Translations under genes and position numbers: made by a program
From: Xiphydria camelus
Taxonomy: Eukaryota > Arthropoda > Insecta > Hymenoptera > Xiphydriidae
Reading direction: 5' to 3'
Assembly: GCA_963678675.1 (NCBI GenBank)
Contig: OY783199.1
Coordinates: 8,192,355 to 8,256,354 of the forward strand
Length of the DNA: 64,000 nt
Notes under the pieces: model-generated
The model's input: only the letters and a program-made list of their open reading frames with translations
Told to the model about the DNA's origin: nothing
Databases searched by the model: none
Shown here: piece after piece, positions 1-12,066 of the stretch
How positions within the stretch are numbered: the first letter of the stretch is position 1
How the letters are laid out: each line of letters starts with the position of its first letter

Positions 1-257
1 ACACGGTGTTCGTATGGATATGGATGGATGGTTGGCTTTTATTACTTGGGAAAAGTAATAAAAGCGCACTAAAGATTGTACATATGCCATTATATAGACG
101 TGCACATCCATCGCACCGAGTGACTGGTACAATGATGTAGCTACAAGTGCGAGGAAACAAATGTGTAACGAGAACTTTTCCGTTTTATCACCTTCGGATG
201 GAGCTGTTTAGGAAGCTCGTAAATCGACGTCGAACGTTCTAAAGAATGCATCGATGC
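1..257. other. Unassigned sequence at window edge
   Basis: No coding frame, RNA gene or repeat partner was recognised here. Confidence 0.4.
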
Positions 258-270
258 ACGGACATGCGGT
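258..270. repeat. Orphan end of the TA-CCGTATGTCC palindromic family
   Basis: The stretch reads CGGACATGCGGTA, the same right-hand terminus seen at 13895 (GGACATGCGG followed by TA). No matching left end is visible upstream, so the partner may lie outside the window or the element may be truncated. It is short enough that a chance match is possible. Confidence 0.4.
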
Positions 271-308
271 ATACACATGCGTATTAGTCTGCCGGATACG
301 TTAATATA

Positions 309-935
309 TAGGGGGAAATCGCCGAATTTTGTCGGTCGTCTAGGTTAAACAACCCCCGTATCTAGATTTGTGACTGTCCTATTAGGAGTACAACTTTGTT
401 TCCGCCGTTTTTCTCATACGCCATCTATATGAAAACGGCGGAAGCAAAGTTGTATACCTAATACTAGCTACAAATATAATCGTTAGGGCTAAGTACGTCA
501 TCTAACTTCATCAAGTCTGAGCATGTCATGTATCTAAGTAGTCAAACAACAAAAAATATCCTTACTGTTTTGGATTGGTGGCCCAACCTAGACGACAGAC
601 CAAATTCATTGACTCTCCCCTACAAAGTGTCCTGCTCAGAAAGTTTGTACGGACCGTGGTTTAATCTCGTAAATACTAGTTTGCCGATAAATGGTAGGGG
701 AATGTCGCCGAATTTAAACCCATTTCTAGGTTGGACCATCCCTGTATTTAAAACAGGAGGGATATTTTGCGTTGTTTGGTTAATTAAAAACATCACATGT
801 GCTAAGACTTGGAGTTGAATGACGCAACTTTTCCATTAATTCCGACAGCCATATTTGTAGCTGGTAGAATAGTAATAATTCTAGGTACAGAGGTGGTTCA
901 ACCTAGGTGACGGTTCAAATTCGGCTACTCTCTCT
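309..935. repeat. Cluster of four alternating-orientation fragments of one MITE end
   Basis: The module TAGGGG...CGCCGAATTT...TCTAGGTT appears at 309-357 (+), 580-622 (-), 695-738 (+) and 893-935 (-). Orientation alternates, as expected for decayed inverted-repeat elements inserted next to or inside one another. No coding sequence was recognised. Confidence 0.6.
381..462. mobile_element. Short palindromic MITE (copy A of AGGTGTACAA family)
   Basis: Arms 381-412 and 431-462 are near-exact inverted complements (TACAACTTTGTTTCCGCCG against CGGCGGAAGCAAAGTTGTA), with an 18-bp loop. A longer relative with the same ends lies at 14320-14534. Confidence 0.75.
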
Positions 936-1467
936 GACGAATATACTAGTCGCCAGGATAAATATTAACCAACACTCAAGCTGATCAATACTTATTCCAC
1001 CGATCATCATAGTTTTCCTATTTGACAGCAGTATAATTTTTGGTGAAACTAGTCCAAATCTCTTCTACGCGGGGCACCCATGTAGAATACAAAAAGGTGC
1101 CAACGTGGTAGTCGTCGTATCGTTCATCCAGGAATGGTGCAGTAGGTACAGAGTCGCGGTAGATTTCTCACGAGATACTGTCCATTCATGAAATCCAATT
1201 CGTTCGTATTAATTCATTAGACATGGATATATAGCGCAAGGAGTGCGGATTAACGAGCGTGACAGTACCGCTCTCTTGCTTCGTCGCGAAGCTCAAATTT
1301 ACTCGCTTTCGTCCAATCTGTCGAAACTTCAGGTGCGCGGCAACGTTCGGGTGATATAACATTAACGCTTACTAGTAGACGGTGACATATCACACGTGTT
1401 GCGGCAGTAGTGGCGACCATTTAAAAAATAACCCACTAATAATGGTGTCGATAAAAAGCTCAGTAAC
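936..1467. other. Unassigned
   Basis: AT-rich sequence. I see no gene, inverted-repeat element or RNA here. Confidence 0.4.
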
Positions 1468-1721
1468 AATTGAAGAGGCTAGTGGATGAACGGGGTTATG
1501 TAACAAAACGTTGGTTTTGAGATATTTGAGTTTGTAGGCCATCTTCCATTCAGTAGACATATGGCATACTAAACATACTCCATATCTGGGTATTGAATAG
1601 AATTAGAGTTATCCAAGATTTACCAGAATTTACATTCGGACATAACACTTTCATCCACTGAGTGATCTAATTTGTTCTAAAAATGTTACATAACCCCTTC
1701 ATCCACTTGCCTCTTCAAATT
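1468..1721. mobile_element. MITE with ~45-bp inverted ends
   Basis: AATTGAAGAGGC...GTGGATGAACGGGGTTATGTAACA at the left is mirrored by TGTTACATAACCCCTTCATCCAC...CCTCTTCAAATT at the right. Length is 254 bp. The interior has no coding potential that I recognise. Confidence 0.75.
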
Positions 1722-1726
1722 CCACC

Positions 1727-1995
1727 ACGTGTTTCGCTTTCGCCCACTCCCTCTCCCAAAAAAGAATTTACTTAAAAAGTATTGATATCCGAATGTAGTG
1801 CCAAGGGACTATACCAAGTATATTTTTCAGGATGTAGGTACGGGTATAGGTATTCCACGTATAAGTTCATCTAGAAACACCCCAATGAAAATTGCTCGCC
1901 GTGTTTCGTCTCCTTCCGAAAAACAAATATTTCGCTTAAAAAAGTATTTATGTTCAAATGTAGTGCCGAGTACCCGTACTAAGTATTTTTCAGGG
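1727..1995. repeat. Direct duplication of a ~100-bp unit
   Basis: 1727-1830 and 1899-1995 share CGTGTTTCG, then TTA(C/G)CTTAAAAAAGTAT, GAATGTAGTGCC and AAGTATTTTTCAGG in the same order and orientation. The following GAGACGC.TAAGTGCGAG also recurs near 32872. Confidence 0.6.
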
Positions 1996-2939
1996 TGGAC
2001 GATATAAGAGACGCATAAGTGCGAGTGAAAACTTCGATTAATCCTTCACACATCTCCTGATGCCCAACCTGCAAATCACTTGGTATAATCAAGCCCAACG
2101 AAAGTAACTCAGATCGAAATGACAAATGATTATACCAAAGCAGGCTACCAATGTTCAAAATGCTACTTGGCGGGCCCGTTCTTGAAGAAATTGGTGACTA
2201 TTATTATGAATATGATTCTAATAATTGAAAAATACAGAAGTCAACAAACACAAACTAAGAAATAGCAAGTATAAAAAATCCCCGTTTCGTCTATTTCTGA
2301 CCGTTTCCGAGATATTTGCATAAGTTTATTACTTAAACGAATTATCGTTTCGTTCTGTTCGATGAGACCATCATTACTAAGTTTATTATTTAAATAATTT
2401 ATCGACTCACGCTGTTTGGTTATAATTAGTATGATCACGATTGAAGGATCGATCCGTTATACATCGCTTCTAAATTTCCTCCGGTTTATCGTATCCCTCA
2501 CCACTTTTGACATATTTGCATATAAGTTTGAATTTACCACCTCACAAGAGCCTCGTACCTACCGTCGGATAAATAGAAAAAGGGACATTCGATCCCGTGG
2601 TTGGAATGAGAGTAGGTTGTTCACATTCATAACATTGTCTATTAGCGTCGCCCAGCGGAGAAAGCAGCAGACGGATTTTTTGAAGTTGGCATCAAGTTAC
2701 CCTATAGATACGAAGACGACTGTAACGAAATTTTAGTTCTTGAAGATTAGCAAGGCTTATCTTCGACGAATCATATCTCTAAAACCCTTTTATTGATTTG
2801 GTGTTGCATAGGCTCGATTGAAAGTGCCGCTCGTAGACTATATGTGATATTAATTTCATAATTCGAAACATCTTAGCTACTGAAAAATAAAGACCTCATT
2901 ACGGGTACCTACAAACTGTACGCAGAGTATACATTGCCT
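1996..2939. other. Unassigned AT-rich stretch
   Basis: Only a short direct repeat (TAAGTTTATTACTTAAACGAATTATCG-like, near 2320 and 2378) is visible. The open frame at 2416-2736 resembles nothing I know and is probably chance. Confidence 0.35.
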
Positions 2940-3220
2940 CTCGAGTCTCGCCGTCGAACGAACGCTTCGTCCTTGGCGCCGAGGCTCTATCGAGGCTCGT
3001 GATTAGCCAGTCGTCATACTGCTGGGCCTTGCGGCAGTAGTAACTGTCGCGTTTCATCAGACCGCTCGGCTTTGGTAGTAAGGATCGTAGATACCATCAG
3101 AACTCCCGGCAGCATTAATAACAAATAGCCGATCGGACCTGTAGACAAGTATGATGAGAAGACGAAGACTTTACCATTGACTGATGAAATAAACGTTTGG
3201 GAAACTAAGCATAACATCCT
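2940..3220. repeat. Interspersed repeat with GGCAGTAGTAA motifs (copy 1)
   Basis: The order GCAGTAGTAA, CGATCGGACC, TAGACAA and a closing ATGAAAT/ATTTCATCA block is shared with 28200-28420. It could be a decayed SINE or a fragment of a larger element. No polymerase III boxes were confirmed. Confidence 0.45.
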
Positions 3221-3318
3221 CTCACTAAATCTTATCGTTAATTAAAATTTTGCATATTTTTATACGCAATGAAAAGTATTTTTATTTATAAACTCTGATT
3301 TGTAGAACCATATATATA

Positions 3319-3460
3319 CCGTATGTCTGACGGCAAGCGCAACACCACTTCGGCAGTTTTTACCGACGGTGGTCGAAAATTGTATTGGATCTAATGCAAG
3401 ATTCGACCACCGTCGGTAAAAACTGCCGAAGTGGTGTTGCGCTTGCCGTCAGACATACGG
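3319..3460. mobile_element. Perfect palindromic MITE, family TA-CCGTATGTC (copy 1)
   Basis: Arms 3319-3377 and 3402-3460 are perfect inverted complements over about 59 bp around a 24-bp loop. TA flanks both ends (3317-3318 and 3461-3462), matching a TA target duplication as in Tc1/mariner-type insertion. The same termini bound elements at 13479-13894, 34552-35365 and 45425-45692. There is no coding sequence, so mobilisation would need another element's transposase. Perfect arms suggest recent activity or ongoing arm-to-arm gene conversion. Confidence 0.9.
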
Positions 3461-3582
3461 TATGCACGATCAATCCGCAAGTCGGACCGAGGTCGAGGGG
3501 ACTTCTCCTTACGTAAAGTCCAACAAAGTTGGCCCTCTATCCTCGTCTCATCTCGTAAACCAGCGATAGGAACATATACCGT

Positions 3583-4759
3583 TAGTCCAGGAAATTTAGC
3601 TTGAAAATCATGCAATCTTCTAAAAATCGAGCTCACCGAAATTTTTTTTAAAACTGCTTATTATGATGTACCAATATATGCCTGAAAGTTACGCCACCGA
3701 CGCACTGGAGCTTCGTGACATATAAGAGGTCAAAGGTCGCGGATTTTTTAATCTTGCTTCCTATCGCTTCAACGTGAAAAATACCTATTACAAAAGTTGA
3801 AGATCTCAATTTTTAATACCTAAAAAAATATTTGACGTAAATACGCCTAACCGTTCTGGAGATATGTAGCTGAATATGTGGAAAAATACAAAAATAGCCA
3901 AATTCTCAGGTCCCTATTTCTCGGAACGGTCTCGCCGACCGTTACTCAATTGTTTCAAGAATAATTTCGGGTTTTTATTTGACTATATTCAGTCTCAACC
4001 GAGTTATAGGCCGAGTAAGACGGGAAAAGGGGAAAAAACCTACTAGGGAAACCATATTTTTAAAAAACGCGCCGCGCATTCTACCTCAAAGGTGATGTGG
4101 AAATGAATGCTTCCACAAACTTCGCAGCATCGTATCTCGAAAACGGTAAGGTGTATCTGAAAAGTGTATGGAACCATTGAGTTAGATAATTTCATGGTCT
4201 AACAGGAATAACTTGTTTCATTTTTGTGTGAGTCATAGAGAACGAGATAATAGCGTTAAAACAGATGTAGTATTTTTTGACCAAAACTTATCTTTCGTGT
4301 CTCATATCTCGAGAACAGGTAGGCGTACGAAAACCAAACTGGACTTTTTAGAAAGGGCGTTTATTCATAAAAACATAATTATATAGGTGTAATTGTCGTT
4401 TGAGTATAGGAAGAGAGAAGAATGCGGCGATACATGTTGCATACCGAATTTAGCTATTTTTGAATTTTTCCACATATTCAACTACATATCTCGAGAACGG
4501 TTAGGCGTATTTACGTCAAATATTTTTTTTAGGTATTAAAAATTGAGATCTTCAACTTTTGTAATAGGTATTTTTCACGTTGGAGCGATAGGAAGCGAGA
4601 TAACAAAATCCGCGACCTTTGACCTCTTATATGTCACGAAGCTCCAGTGCGTCGGTGGAGTAACTTTCAGGCATATATTGGTACACCATAATAAGCAGTT
4701 AAAAAAAATATTTCGATGAGCTCGATTTTTAGAAGATGGTTACTAAATGTCCTGGACTA
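3583..4759. mobile_element. Large fold-back element with ~330-bp arms
   Basis: Left arm 3583-3915 pairs with right arm 4440-4759 (TAGTCCAGG against CCTGGACTA at the tips; further matches through TTATGATGTACC and AAATACGCCTAACCGTTCT). The interior carries degenerate repeats of a TATCTCGAGAACGGTTAGGCG-like phrase in both orientations (near 3850, 4130, 4310, 4480). No transposase frame was found. Confidence 0.85.
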
Positions 4760-5350
4760 CGCGTGAAGAATGCGGCGAAAGATTCTCAAAGCAACTACGT
4801 TTATTACGCAATTATGTCGAGAGAGATGCCCCGTCACGATGCCCAAATTCACTCGCATCCGTCCATTGGGGTCCTGGACTCCTGGGAGCGTCCAGGCGAC
4901 GCGACGTAACGTTACCGTCGCTGCCCCGCGCCCTTCGTCCGAGGGAATCTGATAACACCACTCGACGGCCGTTCCGCGTTTCTCTCCTCCCCTCCCACCG
5001 CCTTCACTCCGGTATAATATGAACTTTAACCTCCGATTTGCGAATCGAACCGTACTCCACTTCCGTGCGATCTGCTCCCATCTCCTCGCCACTCAGTTCT
5101 CCTCTCGTTTCTCTTAACCTCTCGTTTTTCCTGCCACTCCCATACGTGACTCCACGCGTATCCACGCATACAAGCGTATATACGGCGATCGGGCGAGTGC
5201 TTTCGTGGATTTATTCATACGTGGAATCCGTGCAACACGTCGTCGCGCATAGTTCTTCCGCGTTCGTTCGCGCGGAAAAATACGCGCCGGGCTTTTCGAG
5301 ACTCTCGTCTTTCCGGACGACGCACATTGGGACAAGAGAGACCTTAAAAA
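4760..5350. other. CpG-rich patch without recognisable gene
   Basis: GC- and CpG-rich. Several overlapping frames of 60-111 codons on both strands are typical of chance frames in GC-rich DNA. It could be promoter, 5'-UTR or exon-flanking host sequence, but no start, splice chain or known domain supports a gene. Confidence 0.35.
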
Positions 5351-6612
5351 GTTAACATGAATTCCCAGATGCCATGAACAATGCTTGGGTGACTAATTTT
5401 CTTATAAGAAATAGCCTTAACTTACAAATATAATAAGTGAACTCTTTTTTAAATCTCTGGTTATATTAATTAAGCACTATGAAATAACATTTTGTTAAGA
5501 CTATGCAGTCGTTGATATAACAACGAATTATAATAACGAGTTGTAATGACAAATGAGCATTATTAGAATTCAATTAACTGTATTATTTATAACTAAATGA
5601 TCTATATCACTATCGAAAGGATCAGCGCTTTGAATGAAGCGATATAACGTACATCCATCCTCGGCGGAAAACTTTAAACACAATTACATATCTTGAAACC
5701 ACGTTTTCGATATCAATGGTCAAAATATTTAAAAAATGACTGAATCGATTATTGTTAAATTTATACAGCATAGGTATTCTGCATAAAATTACACGGTTTC
5801 CAACATACGGATTTTTTTAACACCATTTTTAATAGTCCGAAAACTAGTAAATTTTTCACGAAAAATCGATATCTGAAGTTCAAATGGCAGTCGTTTTCTT
5901 AAAAATCGATATTCTTAAAATCGGGTATGACAAAGGCTAGACATGTCAACACACTTGAATCTGATTGGTATTTTTTTATAAGTGCTGTGAAAGCTACAAT
6001 GATCACCGCGAATCGCTATACTGGACGGCATTCTCGATGCTGATGGCTATTATTCCGCCATTTGGATGCTTTTTTGCAGAAAAGTTCCAACCCACTGTTT
6101 GGTGAAACCGAGAAAACAACGAATACATATTATCCTTTATCAAAAATTCGGTACTGCACATATGTCCAATATGGAATTATAAAACAATGCAGCTCTATTT
6201 TGCCTACTTAGTAATCTAAAACCTTGAGTATAAAAAAAAACATATAACAGAAAAAATAATACTTTCGTAGGTTGGTTCCCTTCTGCAATATGGACTCCCT
6301 TCCGGAATAAGGTATAAGATGCATTATTGATTTAATATCTTGGTTGCAGATATGTAAACTCCCAAATTATAGATGTTGGTTGGTTCACTGTATAGTAAAT
6401 ATCGCTAGAGTGATATATTTGTGCTAAATCTTTTTTGCATATACTTTTAGGATACTTAATGAGACAAATTTCACAGTAACTCATTTTTACATTTTTGTGG
6501 GTTGGATCTTTTCTGCAGAAATGCGTCTATTTTAGAATATTTTAGTCATACGTTTTAAAGTAAGAAGATTTTAATAGACAGCAAAATATGTAAATTCATA
6601 TCCAACAATAAA
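5351..6612. other. Unassigned AT-rich stretch
   Basis: No open frame of note and no inverted-repeat pair was recognised. Confidence 0.4.
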
Positions 6613-6818
6613 GCACGTCAAATGACCTAAGGAATTTTGGTGTGTGGCTTGCACCAAAATTTGGCTAACTTGGCTAGTTTCTTTCACTTTAGCATAACGT
6701 CATATCTACATGACGGCCTCGGCCGAGTAAAATCGCTCTCTATTGGCTGGCCTTAAAGCCAGTCAGTGTAAAGTGAACGTTTCAGGTCACACACCAAAAC
6801 TCTTTGGCTTTGACATGC
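6613..6818. mobile_element. MITE, TGTCAAATTAGCCAG family (copy 1)
   Basis: Ends GTCAAATGACC...GTTTTGGTGTGTGGC and CACACCAAAACTCTTTGGCTTTGACA are inverted complements. Internal blocks (TTGGCT, GACGGCC, TATTGGCTGGC, AAAGTGAACG) recur in the related elements at 7562-8184 and 29478-29834. Confidence 0.8.
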
Positions 6819-7561
6819 CGTATATATATTCGATAATGTAGCAAATAGGCTTTATCTGTGCATTAATTACAACAACAATATCCCGGGTAATTGCTTATTA
6901 CCTCGAAATGCGACACCTCGGTGAGGATTTATTTGTCCGCAGTCCGAGCGTCATCGGCGAGCGTCCCAAAAGTGCCGTTAGCGGTCCGCAAAGTACTCCT
7001 CATTATTGACGAGCCATTTCGTACCCTGAAACTTGGGCGATCGCGATAATAGTTCCGGCAAAGTGTTGGTGTTCTGAGGCCGCCGTCCATCAAGAGGGTT
7101 CAGCCTCACTGAGAGCCCGAATCTTATGCTAATTTATGCGGCGTAACCGAGAGACCCTGTCCCGCGCGCCACGTGGAATCGCACGCGAATGTCATCCGGG
7201 CTTCCGCTCGTCGGTCTCACCCATTCACCGCCTCTCGTCGCGTCACTTTTAATTGGGTACCTACCTCCTCTGTCGGATTCTGCGAAGTTGAATACGCAAA
7301 GAGGATTTTTTTAAATTACCGTAAAATTCGCATCGGTATTCGCGGCGATTAACGCTGATATGAGGGGAATGGACGGAAGAGAAAAAGGAGAAGGATGGAG
7401 GGTTGGACTATTTGTTGGACGAAGAATGTCTCGAGCAGGTTGTACCTCTTTCATTACTCCCTAATACTGTCACGGGTAGGGTTACTAAATTTCTTTTGGG
7501 CAGCGAAAAGTTATGAGGTTAGGTTTCGTATTGATAACAGAGAGTTACTATAATATACAGG
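6819..7561. other. CpG-rich patch without recognised gene
   Basis: About 6900-7310 is GC-rich and CpG-rich. No domain, splice chain or RNA gene was recognised. Confidence 0.35.
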
Positions 7562-8184
7562 ATGTCAAATTAGCCAGTGAGTTTTGGTGTATGGCCTGCA
7601 CCGTTCATTTTACCCTGACTGGTTTTGACGGCAGCCAATAGCGAACGGTCATACTCGGTCGAGGCCGTCATGCATACAGGGTCTAGCTTCGGATCTTCAA
7701 CATAGCAAGTATAACGTACTAGCAACCGCCTGCGACTTCGTTCGCGTGGATGCTAGATATATGCTATCGCGGACTTCATTGTAGATCTATTTCTTCTGTA
7801 ATTCGCCCATACGTCATTTTTATATATCTTTTATTGTAAAGGCAGCGTTTTCTAGAAACTGATTCGTTTGTCTGTTTTTACGGTGATCTGCGTCACTAAA
7901 ATCATCAGTTCCTTTTTGTTAAAATCTCAGGAAATATGGCCTATGTTCATTCAAAAAGTCTAGGCTCCTTATCAGTCAAAGATTTGTTTTAATCGGATCA
8001 CCACGACCAATCAACGATGACGCTCAGTGTCTATACTTCCACAAAATCGTATACACTATATTTGCTATGTTACAAATCTAAGTCCGAATCCTCTGTATAT
8101 GACGTCATGCTGAAGTGAAAAAACCAGCCAGGGTGAAATGAGCGGTGCTGGCCATATATCAGAACTCCTTAGTTAATTTGATAT
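7562..8184. mobile_element. MITE, TGTCAAATTAGCCAG family (copy 2)
   Basis: Left end ATGTCAAATTAGCCAGTGAG and right end CTCCTTAGTTAATTTGATAT are inverted relatives. GGCCTGCACCGTTCATTTTACCCTG mirrors CAGGGTGAAATGAGCGGTGC further in. At 623 bp it is the longest of three copies. No coding potential was recognised. Confidence 0.8.
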
Positions 8185-8610
8185 TCTCTATATAAAAGTA
8201 CCCCATTTGGTTTTACTTTCCTCTACGTACACAAATTTATCCGAAATAAAACATTTTTCTACCGATTCTTGCCTGGAAATGAATCGAGGTACATAATAGG
8301 TATATATTCAGCTTATTAATCAGAAACAATTGGCCTTGTTATCCGCAAGCCGATAACACACAACGAGAGTCCGCATTCGAGCTAGGAGACTGACACTTCC
8401 TGTATATTCAAACTTATTGTTGCTATTTCTTTGTATTGCTAATTACTGTAGCAATATCGTGAGTCTAAAAAAATGCTTTAGGTTTGTTCTTCCAATTTAT
8501 CAGGTTAAAATTCTGCTTATTTCCATGCAGAATTAGGGTTGAAATTTGAAAAAGTTTAGTTTTTAGCCCGCAGAAGAACATCTTTATTTCTGCGAAAACT
8601 ATTTTTCTTA
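8185..8610. other. Unassigned
   Basis: Nothing recognised. Confidence 0.35.
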
Positions 8611-8741
8611 AGGGAGAGTTGACTATATTGTACCATCGCCTAAATCGTACCACCATTTATAAAACCATTTTATAAAACGGAGTGCTCTTCTGTTTCTCTT
8701 GCGATGATTTAGGCGGCGGTACAATATAACCAACTCTCTCC
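8611..8741. mobile_element. Short MITE, 131 bp
   Basis: AGGGAGAGTTGACTATATTG at the left mirrors CAATATAACCAACTCTCTCCT at the right. The match continues inward through the CGCCTAAATCGT block. Confidence 0.75.
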
Positions 8742-8816
8742 TACATAGAAAATATCTGTTGATTTTCCGGTTTAATGATTTTTGCATACTTGTATAGTCA
8801 ATAAGTCGTTTAAGGT

Positions 8817-9530
8817 GAAAAAATTGTGTATATAGGGCTGAATTTTTAATATGTTGTCTCTGATGGTCAAAAAGGAAACAATCCTAAGTTCCTATATCTC
8901 CACCTGTGTCCCTTCATCGCCATCTTGAACAAAATTTTGGAATTTATTAATTTCCTATTTGTCGGAGGGAAAAAAAGTGTAAGGACAAACATTGTTGAGC
9001 TCGAAATTTACAATATTTTTTGTCTGAGACCGAACTCTTTGTAGTTCCAACTTATTTCCAAAGAACTTAGTTCGAAAGAAGATAGAGGGTGCCAAATTTT
9101 CCAAAACTCTGCTTCTCCGTACTTCGACTATCAAAAATTGATTTAAACCGAAATTTTTTTATTTCGAGATTTACAAGTTTTACGAAAAAATTTTCAATTT
9201 AAATCAATTTTTGAAAGCGGAAATACGGAAAAACTGATTTCTTGAAACTTCAGCGCCCCCTATCTTTTTGTGAACTAATTACCGAAAGTTCGGCCTAGTA
9301 CAAAAAATAGTGAACATTTTAAGTTCTAGAATTTCGATCCTTACACTTATTTCCCTTCGATGAATAAAAAACGAGACAAGTCGATTCCAAAAGTATCTTC
9401 AGAACGTCGGTGAAGAATTAATACAGGTGGAGAACGGGAATTAATACAGGATACGGGGGAACTCGGGATCTTATCTTTTTGACCACCAGGAACAACATAT
9501 TTTTTAATTTAGCCCTACCCCAATTTTTTT
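8817..9530. mobile_element. Fold-back element with ~340-bp arms
   Basis: The arms meet near 9165. Matched blocks include TATAGGGCT/AGCCCTA, GTGTAAGGA/TCCTTACACTTATT, CAAAAAATTGATTTAAA and its complement, and the AGCGCCCCCTATCTTTTTG block against AAGATAGAGGGTGCC. Nearly the whole element is palindromic, with moderate divergence. No transposase was found. Confidence 0.8.
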
Positions 9531-10895
9531 ATCTATGGTGTGGTTAAAAAGTGATTCGCGGTGATATCCCGAATGAATCGATATTTAATAGGTACTTTAA
9601 TAAGTTCATATTTTTTTGTATTACCTTCTTCGAAATATGTACAATATTTCCACTCGAGTGTAGCTCAATTCGCGTGGAAAAATTCCATATACGTGTCGAT
9701 TTCCATTCGCGTTTTATAACAAAGTGCTTACATTACACATCCGCGAGCTGTGTAACAGGATTGACTCCTCTTTCCATCCGCGACAACCGAGATATGAATT
9801 CCTTTCTTTTTCGGCACTCACCGCGCGCGAGGCGCGAAAGCGGAAAGGTGAGCGGGAAAAATTAGAAGCGATATTGCCAGGGGAAAAACGAAACCCTGAG
9901 AGAAACGGCGAACGTTTCGACGCGCCGCTGCATCGAGGGAACTCCGGTCAATTTTTCTCCGCTGTCGATCGGAGTTTCGTTCGATCCAGGATAGCTCGCA
10001 CAGGACACCGGAAGATGCTCTTCGATCTTCTCCTCCATCCTCCCGCCGCTTTATTCCTTTCAATTCTTCCTCGCCCGGAAGCGATTCCGCGATGATCCGG
10101 CATGATCTTTCGACGAATGCAATTCTGCAACGGGAGAAAAGGGTCTTTTGTTCGCACAGAGAAAAAGTCGTGCAGTAGCGGACACTTTCCTTCTATTTGA
10201 ATAGAAGATTTTTTCAATCTCTCGATAGTATTTCTAGTAAGAATAATATTTAACAAACATATATATTCGGTTCTCTCGATCGAAATTGGTCCTGTCCTGA
10301 GAGAAAAATTTTTTTGATTTGCATCGTAGTATTCTTTTTAATGGAAAGACACTTTTCACGCCGATCCTCGATATTGTATCGACCAATGCAATCCGCAGCA
10401 TTCGAAGTAAACGCCGCTTTAGGCTACACTATCCGTATAGATGTAGATAAAAGAGAACCATTGAAGTCGTATTTCTTTTTTGCCTCCTGGCACTCACTTT
10501 AGCAACCGTGAATACTATGTACCCGTACCTCGCAAGGACGACGGTTCCTAGCAATCGTGAAAACTGTCTACCTGTACCGCAGTGATGACGCGCGGCTGGA
10601 AAAAGGATAGCCTGGAGAGAAAACAGGGATGAGTTGCAGCGAAGTGAATATGTGTACCTACTTCTTTTTTCTTCTCTGCGAAAGTTAACCGGGTTACGAG
10701 AATTATACAGTTAGCGTGAGGACTTAATCCGCTATGAAACACGATGGCGGCACGGATTAACCGACGCGGGAAGATTCAATGCCGCTATAACGAAATTTCC
10801 GCGGGTCAGGAAGAGCGAGATGAAGGTATTTTACTACCTTGATTAATATTAAATCGCGACCGTGTCGACTATACGTCGCGTGGAACATTAGTTCC
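9531..10895. other. Unassigned, with CpG-rich patch 9820-10100
   Basis: Overlapping frames on both strands (for example 9724-10095 plus and 9948-10256 minus) are mutually exclusive and lack known domains. The GC-rich patch may be host regulatory or exon-proximal DNA. No gene call can be supported. Confidence 0.35.
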
Positions 10896-10952
10896 TACCA
10901 GAAGGGCGTATCAACCAAAACATGATTTTTCTGGATACGCCCTTTTGGCAGG
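10896..10952. repeat. Hairpin related to the GGGCGTATC repeat
   Basis: GAAGGGCGTATC and GATACGCCCTTTTGGCA face each other over 57 bp. The same words build the repeat at 59277-59430, so this is probably a truncated or minimal copy. Confidence 0.55.
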
Positions 10953-11482
10953 ACACCCTCGATATATATGTATGTGTATGCCAGGATGTCCTTGGGCAAA
11001 TACCTCACAATTTATTGCATCTACGAGAAAAGTTCGTAGCAATAACTTACATGGTTTTAAACCAGCGAGAAAATGCATGGAAAATGTAATTTTCTTGCTT
11101 CGCTTTTCTGAGATGCGAAGGTTAACTTGGTTTTAACTATACGACTCTAGCATATTTTATAGCAAAGATCGTAAGGAAGTATAATATTATTTAGGTAAAA
11201 ATTATTTCAATAGGGTGGGTGTTTTGTCTTGAGATATCACTACTTAAAGTATAGATCCTTATAGAAACGTATTTTTTAGAGGTTCGGATATAGACTCATT
11301 TTCTAGAATCATGTTAGTCTAGATAGACTCATACTAGTCTAAATAATCGCCGTTCAGTATTTTTAAAGTGGATATCATTTTCGTGGTCTTACAGGCATTT
11401 TCTAAGGAAAGAAGAATTTTTAAAAAATCTTTAATTAGACGGGAAATCAAATTTAGACTACATAGTTGAGAATTTTATATTT
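10953..11482. other. Unassigned AT-rich stretch
   Basis: Nothing recognised. Confidence 0.35.
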
Positions 11483-12066
11483 AAATCGATTCATCTATTT
11501 TGTATGCTAAGATTAACAGATACTTTGTTAATTTTACATTTTTTCTGTTAAAATAATACGAGAATATTGAAATTAAGTTGGTCAACCTATTTTGCATAAG
11601 TCAAAATCAACTGATTCTTCGTGTTAATTTAACATTTTTTATGTTAAAATCAATGGTGAAATTAGCAACAGAAAATATGTTAACCCTTACTTGCCATACT
11701 TCTATAGAATCACGTACTTGCCACACTGGGGTTGATTTACACTCCAACGAGAAAAATTGTTATAACAAACAAATTATTGCATATTTGTACTTGAGAATTT
11801 TATCAACTCTTCTTAAGAACGTACTTTAAAATACCGTGTAACTTGTATAGCCAGAACTTAAAATTAAGTAAAAGTTACACGGTCTTTTAAAGTACGCTCT
11901 TAAGAAGAGCTGATAAAATTTTCAAGTAGGTACAAATACGCAATAATTTATTTGTTATAACGATTCTTCTCGCTGGGGTGTAAATCAACCCCAGTGTGGC
12001 AAGTAAGGGTTAAACTAACGCAAAGAATTAGTTAAATTTAATATACATAAATGAATGGATCGATTT
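11483..12066. mobile_element. Fold-back element, 584 bp
   Basis: Outer ends AAATCGATTCAT and ATGGATCGATTT are inverted. The inner arms, about 11684-11853 and 11870-12012, are highly similar (TACTTGCC...CACACTGGGGTTGATTTACA against TGTAAATCAACCCCAGTGTGGCAAGTA). The tight centre lies near 11860. The open frame at 11578-11829 lies in one arm and looks non-coding. Confidence 0.8.

Noticed and set aside
9724..10256. Opposed frames of 123 and 102 codons
   Set aside because: Mutually exclusive frames in a CpG-rich patch without known motifs.
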